A stretch of 64,000 nt of DNA from assembly GCA_020634035.1 (NCBI GenBank), contig JACKCM010000001.1:930001-994000 (forward strand). The letters run 5' to 3'. A program made the translations under genes and the position numbers. The notes beneath the pieces were generated by a model that saw only the letters and a list, made by a program, of their open reading frames with translations, ran no database searches and was not told the origin of the DNA. Source of the stretch: Candidatus Obscuribacterales bacterium (GTDB taxonomy: Bacteria; Cyanobacteriota; Vampirovibrionia; Obscuribacterales; Obscuribacteraceae). Positions 16,474 through 24,980 of the stretch are shown in pieces. Every line of letters begins with the position of its first letter. Within the stretch, counting starts at the first letter, position 1.

Positions 16474-18076
16474 AGTTGAAGCGACTGCCTTTGCCCAGCT
16501 CGCTTTCACACCAGATTCTGCCACCATGCGATTCTACTATCTTGCGACACAGATAAAGACCGAGACCGGTGCTGGCGTAGTATCTGCCCGAGTTCGATGC
16601 CTGCCAGAAGCGCTGGAAGAGTTTCGGTTTGTCCTCATCGCTGATGCCCTTTCCAGAATCGCTCACGGTTATGCAGGTGAACTGAGGGCTCTGATCGAGG
16701 CTGACCGTTATAGATCCGCCCCTGTCCGTGTATTTGAGCGAGTTGTCGAGCAGGTTCTGGAGCACACGGCGCACTTCGTTTTTGTCGCAGAGCACTAAAT
16801 TATCTGCGGTCACCTCTTCGAATCGCAGGCTGATTCGGCGCGAATCAGCAAGCGATTGAAACTCGTTCTGGAGCTTGCTGAGAATTTCGCAGATATTCGC
16901 CGGCACCGCATTCAGTTTCTTGGTGCCGCTGTCATATTTATAGACATCCAGAAGGGTGACCACCATCTGGTACATGTCATCGTTGCTTTCTACTATGGTA
17001 TCGAGCAGCTCTCTCTGAGATTCGTCTATCTCTCCGAACTGTCCGTCCTTAATCAGTTTGAGAGCTCGGTTCGCGGCTATCAAAGGGGTTTTCAGATCAT
17101 GGGTGAGGGTGGCTACAAAGTCCTCGCGCTGCTGTTGCAGTTTGACTGTATCGGTGACATTGGTGAACATGGTCACCAGACCGTTAGTGTCTTCAGTGGG
17201 CGATTTAATCGGCCAGACCGCCCAATCGAAGAAGCGCAGCTCTCCTGAATCTCTAAAAAATAGTGGGTCGGCTGACTGTTTATGAGGCTTCCCTTTTTTC
17301 AGTGCCTTTTCAAAGACCGATGGGGGCAACATCGGACAGAGTTCAAAAAGTGATATGCCGCTAAGTTCGGCAGCTTTCTGGCAGCCTATCAAATTGAGAA
17401 ACTCTTCATTGAACTCTTCTAGAATGAAGTCTTCATTCATGCGGATAATGCCCACCGGCGCACTTTCTAGAATGCTTTTGGTGACCCTGCTCTCGGATTC
17501 TAGCCGCGAGATCGAATCCTGGGTCTTTCTTATCTCGGCTTCTTTCATCGTAGAGTAACTGTCTATGGCGATACCCATATCGAAAAAGATCAGCTTCACC
17601 AGCGCGGTCAGAGAATCTGAAAGTTGCTCCGGATCGTCTTTGAGCTTTGTCACCGCCTCTTTAATGAACCAGGAAAAGACCAGAGAATAAGCACCCAGGT
17701 ACCAGTTGGTATCAATGCCTGTGCGGTAATGAACCTCGCCTACTCGAATACGATTGTCCACATAGTCCTGGTCATAGTTGCCCCGGGTCAGACGCAGGAA
17801 GTAATTCTTCTGGGCAGAACGGGCTCGTTCGAGAACTTCTTGATTGGGAAAGTACTTGCGGGCATGTTCGTTGGCGAGAAAATGATCGTACATCTCGTCC
17901 ATGAGCCTATCTATAGAGGCGTTGACGATTTCATCAAGGGGCGGCATCGCTTCTTCCAGCGCTTTGTCAATACGAAGCCAGGCTTTGCGACCCTCCATAT
18001 CCAGTGGGAATCCGGAGGTCGGCGGGGGCGAGCTGTGCCTGGATCTGTCTTTTGCTTCCGCCTCTTTGCCTTGCAT
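16454..18076 (-). CDS. Globin-coupled PAS sensor histidine kinase
   Basis: 540 residues, no membrane helix. Residues 45-175 match the sensor-globin (protoglobin) domain: RVGEVHYRTGID holds the proximal haem His (H116), preceded by the YDQDYVDNRI helix. Residues 198-310 are a PAS domain (SAPVGIIRMNEDFILEEFNE). Residues 318-385 are HisKA with the phospho-acceptor H326 in THDLKTPL. The rest is HATPase_c with DNSLKYTDRGG, DSGKGISDED and STGLGLYLC. Such proteins sense O2, NO or redox through haem. The REDFVATLTHDLKTPL core is of the style common in Cyanobacteria. It is divergent from the response regulator at 18216, and the gene ends overlap those of Hsp20. Inference: a cytoplasmic oxygen/NO sensor controlling the surrounding stress genes, analogous to DosS/DosT. 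Confidence 0.88.
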   Translation of the reverse strand: MQGKEAEAKDRSRHSSPPPTSGFPLDMEGRKAWLRIDKALEEAMPPLDEIVNASIDRLMDEMYDHFLANEHARKYFPNQEVLERARSAQKNYFLRLTRGNYDQDYVDNRIRVGEVHYRTGIDTNWYLGAYSLVFSWFIKEAVTKLKDDPEQLSDSLTALVKLIFFDMGIAIDSYSTMKEAEIRKTQDSISRLESESRVTKSILESAPVGIIRMNEDFILEEFNEEFLNLIGCQKAAELSGISLFELCPMLPPSVFEKALKKGKPHKQSADPLFFRDSGELRFFDWAVWPIKSPTEDTNGLVTMFTNVTDTVKLQQQREDFVATLTHDLKTPLIAANRALKLIKDGQFGEIDESQRELLDTIVESNDDMYQMVVTLLDVYKYDSGTKKLNAVPANICEILSKLQNEFQSLADSRRISLRFEEVTADNLVLCDKNEVRRVLQNLLDNSLKYTDRGGSITVSLDQSPQFTCITVSDSGKGISDEDKPKLFQRFWQASNSGRYYASTGLGLYLCRKIVESHGGRIWCESELGKGSRFNFTLPNL

Positions 18077-18215
18077 CTCCCGTGTCCTGGTTGAAAAGGG
18101 GTGTTTCTCCGCTTACCCTGCTAATATTAACGCTTTAAGACCTGGAATACAGGTAGGAGGCCCCTGGCAATAGAATTGCTTATAATTGACCCCATCCCCA
18201 GCCGGTAGAGTTCAA

Positions 18216-18974
18216 ATGTCCAGCGAACAGATACGAGTTCTTATAGTCGAAGATCATAAATTGACAAGAATCGGATTGAAAGCGATTCTCAAACAGGTTT
18301 CGGACATAGACGTGGTGGGCGAGGCGGTCAACGGTCAGGAGGCTGTCGATATGGTCCGCGAGACCCAGCCGGACGTGGTCCTGATGGATGTCGGTATGCC
18401 GGTCATGGACGGCATCGAAGCAGTCAAGATTATTCATGAACAGTTCAAAAAAGTGAACACGATCATGCTCACCTCCCACGATAACGAGAACGATATAGTC
18501 GCTTCTCTTACCTCGGGCGCCTGCGGTTATTGTCTGAAAGATGTGGATCCCGAAAGGCTTTTCACCGCAATTCGCAGCGTCAACGAAGGTGACATCTGGA
18601 TAGATTCTTCTATCGCCGGCAAGCTCATGGGCTATTACGCTTTATTAGAATCCGGTGCTGAGCCTAAAGATACGGATCAAAGTCAAGCTCAGGGCGAAGG
18701 CCAGAGCGGTGGCGATAACGGCGGCCATGCTGCAAGTCATGAGCATCATCACTACGAAGGCGGTGACCTGCCTCCTCTGCCCGACCCACTCTCTCCCCGG
18801 GAGCTCGAAGTGCTCAATTTGATTGTAGAAGGCAATTCCAATCAACAGATCGCCGACAAACTTATAATCTCTCTTGCCACAGCCAAGACCCATGTTCGCA
18901 ATATTCTCAATAAACTGGCCGTCGATGATCGTACCCAGGCCGCTGTCCAGGCTATGCGCCGGGGGCTGGTTTGA
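18216..18974 (+). CDS. NarL/FixJ-family response regulator with a His-rich linker
   Basis: Start placed at ATG 18216 (MSSEQIRVLIVEDHK) with GGTAGAG before it; a TTG 30 bases earlier is less likely. 252 residues. The receiver domain (1-125) has the D-D pair in VEDH, phospho-acceptor D58 in VVLMDVGMP and Lys in CLKDVDP. The LuxR-type HTH (about 185-248) begins LSPRELEVLNLIVEGNSNQQ. The linker is long (about 50 residues) and contains a GHAASHEHHHYEGG stretch with five His, a possible metal site. TATAAT at 18181-18186 could be the -10 box. It is divergent from the globin kinase, which makes it the obvious partner, although NarL-type regulators normally pair with HisKA_3 kinases. Confidence 0.88.
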   Translation: MSSEQIRVLIVEDHKLTRIGLKAILKQVSDIDVVGEAVNGQEAVDMVRETQPDVVLMDVGMPVMDGIEAVKIIHEQFKKVNTIMLTSHDNENDIVASLTSGACGYCLKDVDPERLFTAIRSVNEGDIWIDSSIAGKLMGYYALLESGAEPKDTDQSQAQGEGQSGGDNGGHAASHEHHHYEGGDLPPLPDPLSPRELEVLNLIVEGNSNQQIADKLIISLATAKTHVRNILNKLAVDDRTQAAVQAMRRGLV

Positions 18975-18985
18975 AGCCGGTTCTA

Positions 18986-18999
18986 TTGAGGTTGATCAA
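18986..18999. promoter_or_regulatory. FNR/CRP-type box
   Basis: TTGAG-GTTG-ATCAA matches the FNR consensus TTGAT-N4-ATCAA in 9 of 10 defined bases. It lies 70 bases before the start of the universal stress protein gene at 19069 and 12 bases after the response-regulator stop. No FNR gene is in the window, so the regulator is inferred. Confidence 0.45.
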
Positions 19000-19068
19000 T
19001 CCCGGGGAGGAAGTCTTTCTATCCTCGGCTGTGTATATTTCAAGTAAGAGAAGGCAGGTGACCATACT

Positions 19069-19521
19069 ATGAAAATCATGATTGCATTAGACGACTCGCT
19101 TTATTCAGGCCAGATCGTAAAAGAGATCCTCGGCAGATCCTGGCCCGAGGGCTGTGAATTCAAACTGATCACAGTGCTAGAGCCGCTTCATCTCAGTGAC
19201 GAAGATATGCACAAACAGGTGGTAAGCGAAGTGCAGGAGATGAGGAGAGAGGCAGCCAGGCAATTTCTTACCGAGGTCAAAGCGCAGTTCGACAAGTTTC
19301 CGGGTAGTACTGTCCACTTCGAAATTCGAGAAGGTGTTCCCGAACAAGAGATTCTTGATTCGGCGGTAGAATGGGAGCCGGACAGGCTCTTAATAGGTGC
19401 CCTCGGTCGTGGCGCCGGAGAATCTGCAAAGAAAGCCAGGATAGGCAGCACTTCCAGCACAGTAGCCAGCCATGCGCCCTGCTCGGTAGAGGTCGTGCGC
19501 CAGCCTGTTGCGGCTAAGTAA
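19069..19521 (+). CDS. Universal stress protein
   Basis: 150 residues, one UspA domain: MKIMIALDDSLYSGQIVKEI at the start, GVPEQEILDSAVEWEPD in the middle and SHAPCSVEVVRQP at the end. The ATP loop GALGRGAGESAKKARIGS is three residues longer than the classic spacing, like the first domain of the USP at 8560, so nucleotide binding is uncertain. Downstream of the response regulator by 94 bases and preceded by an FNR-like box, so it may have its own anaerobic promoter. Convergent with the next two USP genes. Confidence 0.88.
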   Translation: MKIMIALDDSLYSGQIVKEILGRSWPEGCEFKLITVLEPLHLSDEDMHKQVVSEVQEMRREAARQFLTEVKAQFDKFPGSTVHFEIREGVPEQEILDSAVEWEPDRLLIGALGRGAGESAKKARIGSTSSTVASHAPCSVEVVRQPVAAK

Positions 19522-19557
19522 GATTTAGAGTCCGTATATTTCTGGCAATCTTGCTGA

Positions 19558-20043
19558 CTATACGATGATGTGATTGAGCTGATTCTGGCGCTTCTTCTTC
19601 TCTTCTGGTGTCAGAAGCGGTACTACGATGACGCTGCAGCGGCAGTTGGTGACCAGATCTCGCGAGACACTGCCCAGGCTGGCTAGACCATGTTTGCCAT
19701 GGGAGCCTATCACCAGTAGATCAGGTTGCCACTCTTCGGCAACGGCATGGATAGCTGTTCTCGGGTCGCCCTCGAGAATGCTCTCTTCGATATGGTCGGT
19801 GGCGAGAGCCACATTTAAAATCTTGGCTAACTTATTGAGGTGCTTCTTGCCCAGTCTCAGCTTCTCGTCCTGGATATTGGCAGCCTGGACATCGTCAACC
19901 AGATTCATGAAGCTGGCGATATGAAGCGGCGATATCACGTTGATCAGCTGTATATAAGTCTCCTCGGGCAGGGGATAGTCCAGGAGGAAATGGCTCAGAC
20001 TCTCTACACAGGCGTTGTCCTGTACGGCAACCAGTACTTTCAT
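19558..20043 (-). CDS. Universal stress protein
   Basis: 161 residues, starting MKVLVAVQDNACVESLSHFL. The loop GSHGKHGLASLGS has only seven residues between the glycines where ATP-binding USPs have nine, so the pocket may be altered. The C-terminus is Lys/Gln-rich (EEKKKRQNQLNH). It starts two bases after the stop of the upstream USP gene with GGAGAG before the ATG, so the pair is co-translated. Both lie directly downstream of the hydrogenase operon on the same strand. Confidence 0.88.
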   Translation of the reverse strand: MKVLVAVQDNACVESLSHFLLDYPLPEETYIQLINVISPLHIASFMNLVDDVQAANIQDEKLRLGKKHLNKLAKILNVALATDHIEESILEGDPRTAIHAVAEEWQPDLLVIGSHGKHGLASLGSVSRDLVTNCRCSVIVVPLLTPEEKKKRQNQLNHIIV

Positions 20044-20045
20044 CT

Positions 20046-20531
20046 CTATCTCTCCATTGCACCTATCGGTTCGTTTTCGACTTCGTAAGAGGCTATTTTG
20101 ACTATCTCTACCGGGCAGACGGCGTTTATCATCACCGATTCGGCCACCGATCCGAGCAGCATTCTTTTAACGCCAGTATGTCCGTGGGAGCCCATTATAA
20201 GCAGATCCGGCTCAAAATGTTTGACGTCGTTCAATATTCCTTCTCGGGCTCTGCCCTGCAACACCCGGCGTTCGATTTTGCACTGGGGCAGCTTCTTCTT
20301 GAGCTTGTCCACGGCAAGGTCCAGATACTGAGTGCGCTCGGCCACCAGCTTTTTGTTGAGCTGATTGAGGTTGATGATGTTGTTGGCGTTCCAGCCTTCG
20401 TGGTCATAAAGACCGAGATCTATCACAGAGATAAGGGTAATCTCTGTTCCGGCTGACCAGGGGCGGCTGGCGATGCTTTTCAGAGCCGCTTCCGAGTGGT
20501 CGGATACATCTAATGCCGCTATAACTTTCAT
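20046..20531 (-). CDS. Universal stress protein
   Basis: Start set at ATG 20531 (MKVIAALDVSDHSEAAL) because AAGGA sits seven bases upstream; the frame extends ten codons further. 161 residues, one UspA domain with the canonical ATP loop GSHGHTGVKRMLLGS. It follows the hydrogenase large-subunit gene by 104 bases in the same direction, so read-through from the hydrogenase operon is plausible and would tie USP and hydrogenase expression together. Confidence 0.88.
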   Translation of the reverse strand: MKVIAALDVSDHSEAALKSIASRPWSAGTEITLISVIDLGLYDHEGWNANNIINLNQLNKKLVAERTQYLDLAVDKLKKKLPQCKIERRVLQGRAREGILNDVKHFEPDLLIMGSHGHTGVKRMLLGSVAESVMINAVCPVEIVKIASYEVENEPIGAMER

Positions 20532-20635
20532 GCTGCCATCCTTGCAAAGGGGAGGGATCACTATTTAAGTGTCTAGCATAGCGCAAAATATTTCATCCAT
20601 CGAAGGGTAGAGAAGGATTTGCTTTTGCATTAATG

Positions 20636-22006
20636 TTATTTTCGAGAATGCGGTCGGTAATTGACCGAGACTGTATGGGTGGCACAGGTATTACAGGGAT
20701 CGTAGGCTCTGACAAGGGTTTCGAGATCGGTATGGAGATTTTTTTCGATCTCTTCTTCCAGGCCGCCGCGTTTCAAAACGGAGCTGACCACTTCTCTGAT
20801 ATCAAGCTCTATACGCGCTGTGTTCTGGGCGGAAGGCGTGATCATATTGGCTGCCACCACCATGCCGGTTTTGTCCACGCTGAAGTCGTGATAAAGGGTA
20901 CCTCTTGGGCACTCTACCGAGCCCACCCCGCGACGAATATCCGCCTCTTCGAAAGATCCTGGAATCTCTTTGCGGGGCTTTTCACCAAGCCATTCAGAAG
21001 AGCTTTCTAAAAGCTCGCGGACCACGGCTATGCCGCGCTCTATCGCCTCGACAATCTCTATGGACTGGCCGAGGTTGTTATAGATAGAGTTGCTGTCACC
21101 TTGAAAAATTGGGGTAGTGCAGTAGAGATCCCTGGCTCTTTTGCCGAGCCGATCAGAAAACAGCCGCAACCGAGCAAGGGAGCCGACCATGAGAGGTTTG
21201 CCTTCGAAGGTCGAGTGTTTGGCGTGGCTATAGTCGACACTCTCTTCGAATAGATAATTCTTGTATTCTTCTATCGCAGCTTCGAAGCCGTTCGAGCCCC
21301 GGACACTGTCGCCGAAATAGCCATAATGATCTTCTTCTGGGATCAAAGCCAGAAAGACAGGCTCGGAAGTGCGCGCTACAGGTGGTTTGAAAGCGACGAA
21401 CATCTCGAAGAGTTTAATCGCGTCGTCCAGCCTTTCTTTTAGAAGGGTCTCTATCTGGTTCAAAGCTTCTATATTCGGATAGCTTGAGAAGCCGCCGGCA
21501 TGCAGATTGACCGGATGAAACGGACGGCCGCCGATGGTGGTCTGGATGGTGGCACCGGTATTTCTCATCTCGGTCCACATCTTGAACTCGGCGGTGTGCT
21601 CGGTGGCGAACTGATAGACATCTTCGAAGCCCAGAAAATCCGGCAGCGCCAGGGCGAAAAGGTGGGTGGCATTGGATTCGATGATCATGCCCAGGTGCAT
21701 GAGTTCTCGAAAAAGGCGGCAGTATTTGTCGGGGCTGAAGCCGGCGATTTTTTCTATCGCTCTGATAGCGGCTATGACATGGCCGGTAGAGCAGATGGCG
21801 CAGACTCTTGAGGTGATATGGGGCATCTCTCTATAGCTTTTGCCGGTGACCAGCTTTTCGAAAAAGCGCGCCCCTTCGAAAACATCGAGCCTGACATCAG
21901 TGACTTCGTCGCCTTCGATATCGACATAGACCGCTTCATGACCCTCCACCCGGGTGATCTCGGGCAGCTCTATCTTTGCCGTTCTTTTCTTGTTTTCATC
22001 GCTCAT
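20636..22006 (-). CDS. hydA: [NiFe] hydrogenase large (alpha) subunit, group 3b-like
   Basis: 456 residues. The N-terminal Ni-binding motif is RVCAICSTGH (usual RxCGxCxxxH; the Gly is Ala here) and the C-terminal one is DPCNTCATH, so all four Ni-ligating cysteines are present. A 12-residue tail (TVSVNYRPHSRK) after the last His would be removed by a maturation endopeptidase; a candidate is at 30656. Cytoplasmic bidirectional enzyme, H2 <-> 2H+ coupled to NAD(P)H through the other three subunits. Last gene of the operon beta-gamma-delta-alpha, starting in a 4-bp ATGA overlap with the small subunit. Group 3b members are often induced by hypoxia and tolerate some oxygen. Confidence 0.92.
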   Translation of the reverse strand: MSDENKKRTAKIELPEITRVEGHEAVYVDIEGDEVTDVRLDVFEGARFFEKLVTGKSYREMPHITSRVCAICSTGHVIAAIRAIEKIAGFSPDKYCRLFRELMHLGMIIESNATHLFALALPDFLGFEDVYQFATEHTAEFKMWTEMRNTGATIQTTIGGRPFHPVNLHAGGFSSYPNIEALNQIETLLKERLDDAIKLFEMFVAFKPPVARTSEPVFLALIPEEDHYGYFGDSVRGSNGFEAAIEEYKNYLFEESVDYSHAKHSTFEGKPLMVGSLARLRLFSDRLGKRARDLYCTTPIFQGDSNSIYNNLGQSIEIVEAIERGIAVVRELLESSSEWLGEKPRKEIPGSFEEADIRRGVGSVECPRGTLYHDFSVDKTGMVVAANMITPSAQNTARIELDIREVVSSVLKRGGLEEEIEKNLHTDLETLVRAYDPCNTCATHTVSVNYRPHSRK

Positions 22007-22818
22007 GCTTCTTTTGTCACCTTGTTCTTGGCCGGTGTTTTCATCAGGCGTTCAAATATCTCGGGCGGTGCTCCAAAGGTGAGAAGACGGCTCTGGACTT
22101 CCGGCAGCGAGAAGCCCTTCTCTTCTAGAACCGTCGCCATAGCCTCTACCTGGGGATCTTCGCAGGGACCCCAGCAGCCGTAGCAAGCTGCCCCCATGCT
22201 GGGGCAGAGGGCGCCGCAACCACCGGCGGTGATAGGTCCGAGACAGGGCAGGTCATCTTCGATAAGCACGCAGGGGTTCTCTCGAAGCTTGCATTCAAGA
22301 CATACCGGCTTCTTCGTTATATAAGGCAGATGGTCTTGCAAAAGACTGGCGGTCACAGCCAGAAACTGGGTGGCATTAATAGGACAGCCCGAAAGCTCCA
22401 CATCTACCCGGACATGGTCTTTTAGCGGTGCGGCCGGCAGGGCTTCTATAGAGGCTCCTTCGCCGTAGCTCGCCTCTTTTAGCTCGGTGAGCTCAAATCG
22501 GTTGCAGCCCCCTCGCTGCACACAGCCCCAGACGGCACAGTTGCCCACCGCCACCAGCCATCTGGTTCGACGCCTTATATCTTCCAGCTTTTCGAGATCG
22601 TGTTTCTGGCTGACGCTGCCTTCCACAAAGGCTATATCTATAGATTTGAGGTCATCGTTTTTGCTCTGGGCAAAAGGAAAGCTCGCCACTCTCACCCGGG
22701 GCAGGAGCTTCTCTAGATTCTCTAGAATAACCAGAAGCTCCCCGGCGCAGCCGGTGAGACCATAGACGGCGATACTGGGAATGGTATTGATCATGATACC
22801 GGTTTCCTCTCGCGACAT
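22003..22818 (-). CDS. hydD: [NiFe] hydrogenase small (delta) subunit
   Basis: 271 residues without a Tat signal, so cytoplasmic. The proximal cluster ligands are seen in GLTGCAGEL, AVGNCAVWGCVQ and LSGCPINATQF. A Cys-rich C-terminal half (LECKLRENPC, then LPCLGPITAGGCGALCPS and CYGCWGPCED) would hold the medial and distal Fe-S clusters. This matches group 3 small subunits rather than uptake types. It overlaps the flavin subunit by 28 bp and the large subunit by 4 bp. It carries electrons from the Ni-Fe site to the FAD/NAD module. Confidence 0.9.
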   Translation of the reverse strand: MSREETGIMINTIPSIAVYGLTGCAGELLVILENLEKLLPRVRVASFPFAQSKNDDLKSIDIAFVEGSVSQKHDLEKLEDIRRRTRWLVAVGNCAVWGCVQRGGCNRFELTELKEASYGEGASIEALPAAPLKDHVRVDVELSGCPINATQFLAVTASLLQDHLPYITKKPVCLECKLRENPCVLIEDDLPCLGPITAGGCGALCPSMGAACYGCWGPCEDPQVEAMATVLEEKGFSLPEVQSRLLTFGAPPEIFERLMKTPAKNKVTKEA

Positions 22819-23660
22819 TCGTTGGCTTCCGGCATAAAATCAAGCTCTCCCAGGTTATATACCGGACCGGAGCGGCAGGTGAATTTGCCGCCGACAAAAC
22901 AGTGTCCGCATTTGCCGACCCCGCATTTCATGTGCCTTTCAAGCGATAGCCAGATCTGTTCTCTGGCGAGCCCTTTTTTCAGAAGCTCTTCGATGACATA
23001 GCCGTACATAACGGGCGGACCGCAGACGGCCACTTCGTATTCTCCTTCCAGCTCTATCTGCTGGATCATATCTGTGACCCGACCGAGCTGCCAGGAGACC
23101 GCTGGTAAATCCGGACCGACCACCTCTTCGGCGGCAATCCAGACCTCCATATCGCCCCGGCGCAAGAGCCATTTGAACTCCTGACGGAAGAGCAACAACG
23201 ATGAATGTCTCATGCCATAGACAAGGATGAGCTTGCCGAAAGATTCTCGGTTGTGGAGGATATACTGCCAGAGAGAGCGGATTGGTGCTACTCCCAGACC
23301 GCCTGCAATTAGAAGCAGATTCTTGCCTTCAAAATGCTGTACCGGAAAGCCCGTGCCATAGGGACCCCGGGCGCCGACCCAGTCTCCTTCTTCGAGATTG
23401 AAGAGGGCGCTGGTCACCCGTCCTATACGGTGCACACAGAGTTCGAGCTTGCCGTCCACTTCGCCGGAGCAAACTGATATGGGTGCTTCTCCCACCCCGG
23501 GTACCCATAATTGAATAAACTGTCCGGGCATGCATTCGGACAGCTCGCCGGGCTCTTCGAAGCTTATCTCAAAGAGGTGGTTCTCCTGGGCAAGCGGAAT
23601 GATCGAGCGGATGATGCCGCGCTTGGGCAGATAGGGGCTGGCGATTCTATTTTTCAGCAT
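22791..23660 (-). CDS. hydG: Hydrogenase gamma subunit, FAD/NAD(P)-binding with [2Fe-2S]
   Basis: 289 residues of the ferredoxin-NADP reductase type. GPYGTGFPV and the FAD region come first, then LLIAGGLGVAPIRSLW for NAD(P), the CGPPVMYGYV motif, and at the C-terminus GVGKCGHCFVGGKFTC, the [2Fe-2S] ligands typical of HydG/AsrB/PyrK proteins. It connects hydrogen oxidation to NAD(P)+ reduction. Both neighbours overlap (14 bp with the beta subunit, 28 bp with the small subunit), so subunit synthesis is coupled. Confidence 0.9.
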   Translation of the reverse strand: MLKNRIASPYLPKRGIIRSIIPLAQENHLFEISFEEPGELSECMPGQFIQLWVPGVGEAPISVCSGEVDGKLELCVHRIGRVTSALFNLEEGDWVGARGPYGTGFPVQHFEGKNLLLIAGGLGVAPIRSLWQYILHNRESFGKLILVYGMRHSSLLLFRQEFKWLLRRGDMEVWIAAEEVVGPDLPAVSWQLGRVTDMIQQIELEGEYEVAVCGPPVMYGYVIEELLKKGLAREQIWLSLERHMKCGVGKCGHCFVGGKFTCRSGPVYNLGELDFMPEANECRERKPVS

Positions 23661-24708
23661 TTTTGTCTTTGTCCGAGATCAAGATAGACTCTTTTCCCTG
23701 TAAGCGCAGCACCACATTGACGATATCGTCGATGCCCGAAGGGCAAGAAACAGTGCAGCGTCCGCAGCCGACACAGGTGGGGATGTCGACTCCGTCGTCG
23801 AAGCCGTGTAGTTTGTGGCGATACCAGAACTTGAGCCGGTCGACAGGGCCCGGGCGAAAGTTATGCGGACCGGCGACCTTGGCGAAGCCGACGAACTGGC
23901 AGCTGTCCCATTCTCGAATGCGTTCGCCTTCGCCATCATGAAGGCTGGGCACGTCATAGACATCGAAACAGTAGCAGGTCGGGCAGACCGGGGTGCAGTT
24001 GCCGCAGCTCAGGCAGCGGTTGCCGAGGTCTTCCCAGACTTCGTTGTCCCATTCCATGTCCATCACCGCTTTTATATTGGAGCCGTCGAAATCGGCTTCA
24101 AAAGCGGCGTCTCTATCGAGCCAGAACTGTTTGAAACTCTCTCTATCGCCATCGACACTTTCTTGAAACAGTTCCGGATGAGCATGTATAAAGGCTGCGC
24201 CGCGCTCGTTTTTGATCTGGATGAAATAGTCATCGGCAAGAGCAGTCAGAAAGATGTCGTAGCCTTTGTCCGGTTTGTCCGTGCCCATCGCTTTGCAGAA
24301 GCAATGTTTGTCCGGCATACAGGAGAATCCCACAACAAGGGCAGAGTCTCTGCGTTTCATGTAATAGGGGTCGGCGGGCTCGTGGCTGTAGATCTGGTCT
24401 ACGATACCCAGACCGGCCAGATCGCAGGGATGGACTCCGAATAGGACGAAGGGGTCTATCTTGGGGTCGACCTCTTCGATATTTTCGCTGTCGTATTTAA
24501 GCAGGGACTCGTGTTGGGTGAAGAAGAATTTTTTTGGCGGCAGTATCGTCCTGACAGCGTCATAGGCTATCTCTTCTTTCTTTGTCACCTCTTTGAAAGA
24601 GAAAGACTGTTTAGAGACCCTCACCGGCGCGTAGACTTTGCCGAAATTAAGAAGGGCTTTGAAAAATGCCTCGAAATCTGATTTTTTCAGTGTTACCGTT
24701 TTATCCAT
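23647..24708 (-). CDS. hydB: Hydrogenase beta subunit, two [4Fe-4S] clusters (HydB/AsrA-like)
   Basis: 353 residues. Two ferredoxin-like motifs are seen: CLSCGNCTPVCPTCYC at about 230 and CVGCGRCTVSCPSGID at about 310. Upstream DPFVLFGVHPCDLAGL is a hallmark of HydB/AsrA. First gene of the hydrogenase operon. In archaeal sulfhydrogenases this pair (HydB, HydG) also supports sulfur reduction, which is possible but not shown here. No strong promoter was identified in the 270 bp up to the toxin-antitoxin genes. Confidence 0.9.
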   Translation of the reverse strand: MDKTVTLKKSDFEAFFKALLNFGKVYAPVRVSKQSFSFKEVTKKEEIAYDAVRTILPPKKFFFTQHESLLKYDSENIEEVDPKIDPFVLFGVHPCDLAGLGIVDQIYSHEPADPYYMKRRDSALVVGFSCMPDKHCFCKAMGTDKPDKGYDIFLTALADDYFIQIKNERGAAFIHAHPELFQESVDGDRESFKQFWLDRDAAFEADFDGSNIKAVMDMEWDNEVWEDLGNRCLSCGNCTPVCPTCYCFDVYDVPSLHDGEGERIREWDSCQFVGFAKVAGPHNFRPGPVDRLKFWYRHKLHGFDDGVDIPTCVGCGRCTVSCPSGIDDIVNVVLRLQGKESILISDKDKNAEK

Positions 24709-24922
24709 AGACCTTATTTCATCTCACCGGGAAGTTTTTGGCATCGTTCTATCGGCCGAGTGTGATTTTTAGAACTAGATTGCCGGGTTTTTCAATTTAT
24801 TTTCCCGGTTTAAATAGTCTGCCACCAGAATAAGAATCGCAGTTTTTCGAGATCGAAAAAGAGCTAGTCTTATCAATAGTACAGCTCTGTTTGATTGGTT
24901 CTTTGAACAAGCGGCGGATTTG

Positions 24923-24959
24923 TTGACAAGGTCCGCCTGGCTGTATACAATTTGTATAC
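24923..24959 (+). promoter_or_regulatory. Sigma-70-type promoter with a palindromic operator for the toxin-antitoxin genes
   Basis: TTGACA (24923-24928) and TACAAT (24946-24951) are separated by exactly 17 bases. The -10 box lies inside a perfect inverted repeat GTATACAA-T-TTGTATAC (24943-24959). This is the layout expected for autorepression by an antitoxin. The start codon is 22 bases downstream of the repeat. Confidence 0.75.
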
Positions 24960-24980
24960 GCATAAAATGGATAAAAATCT

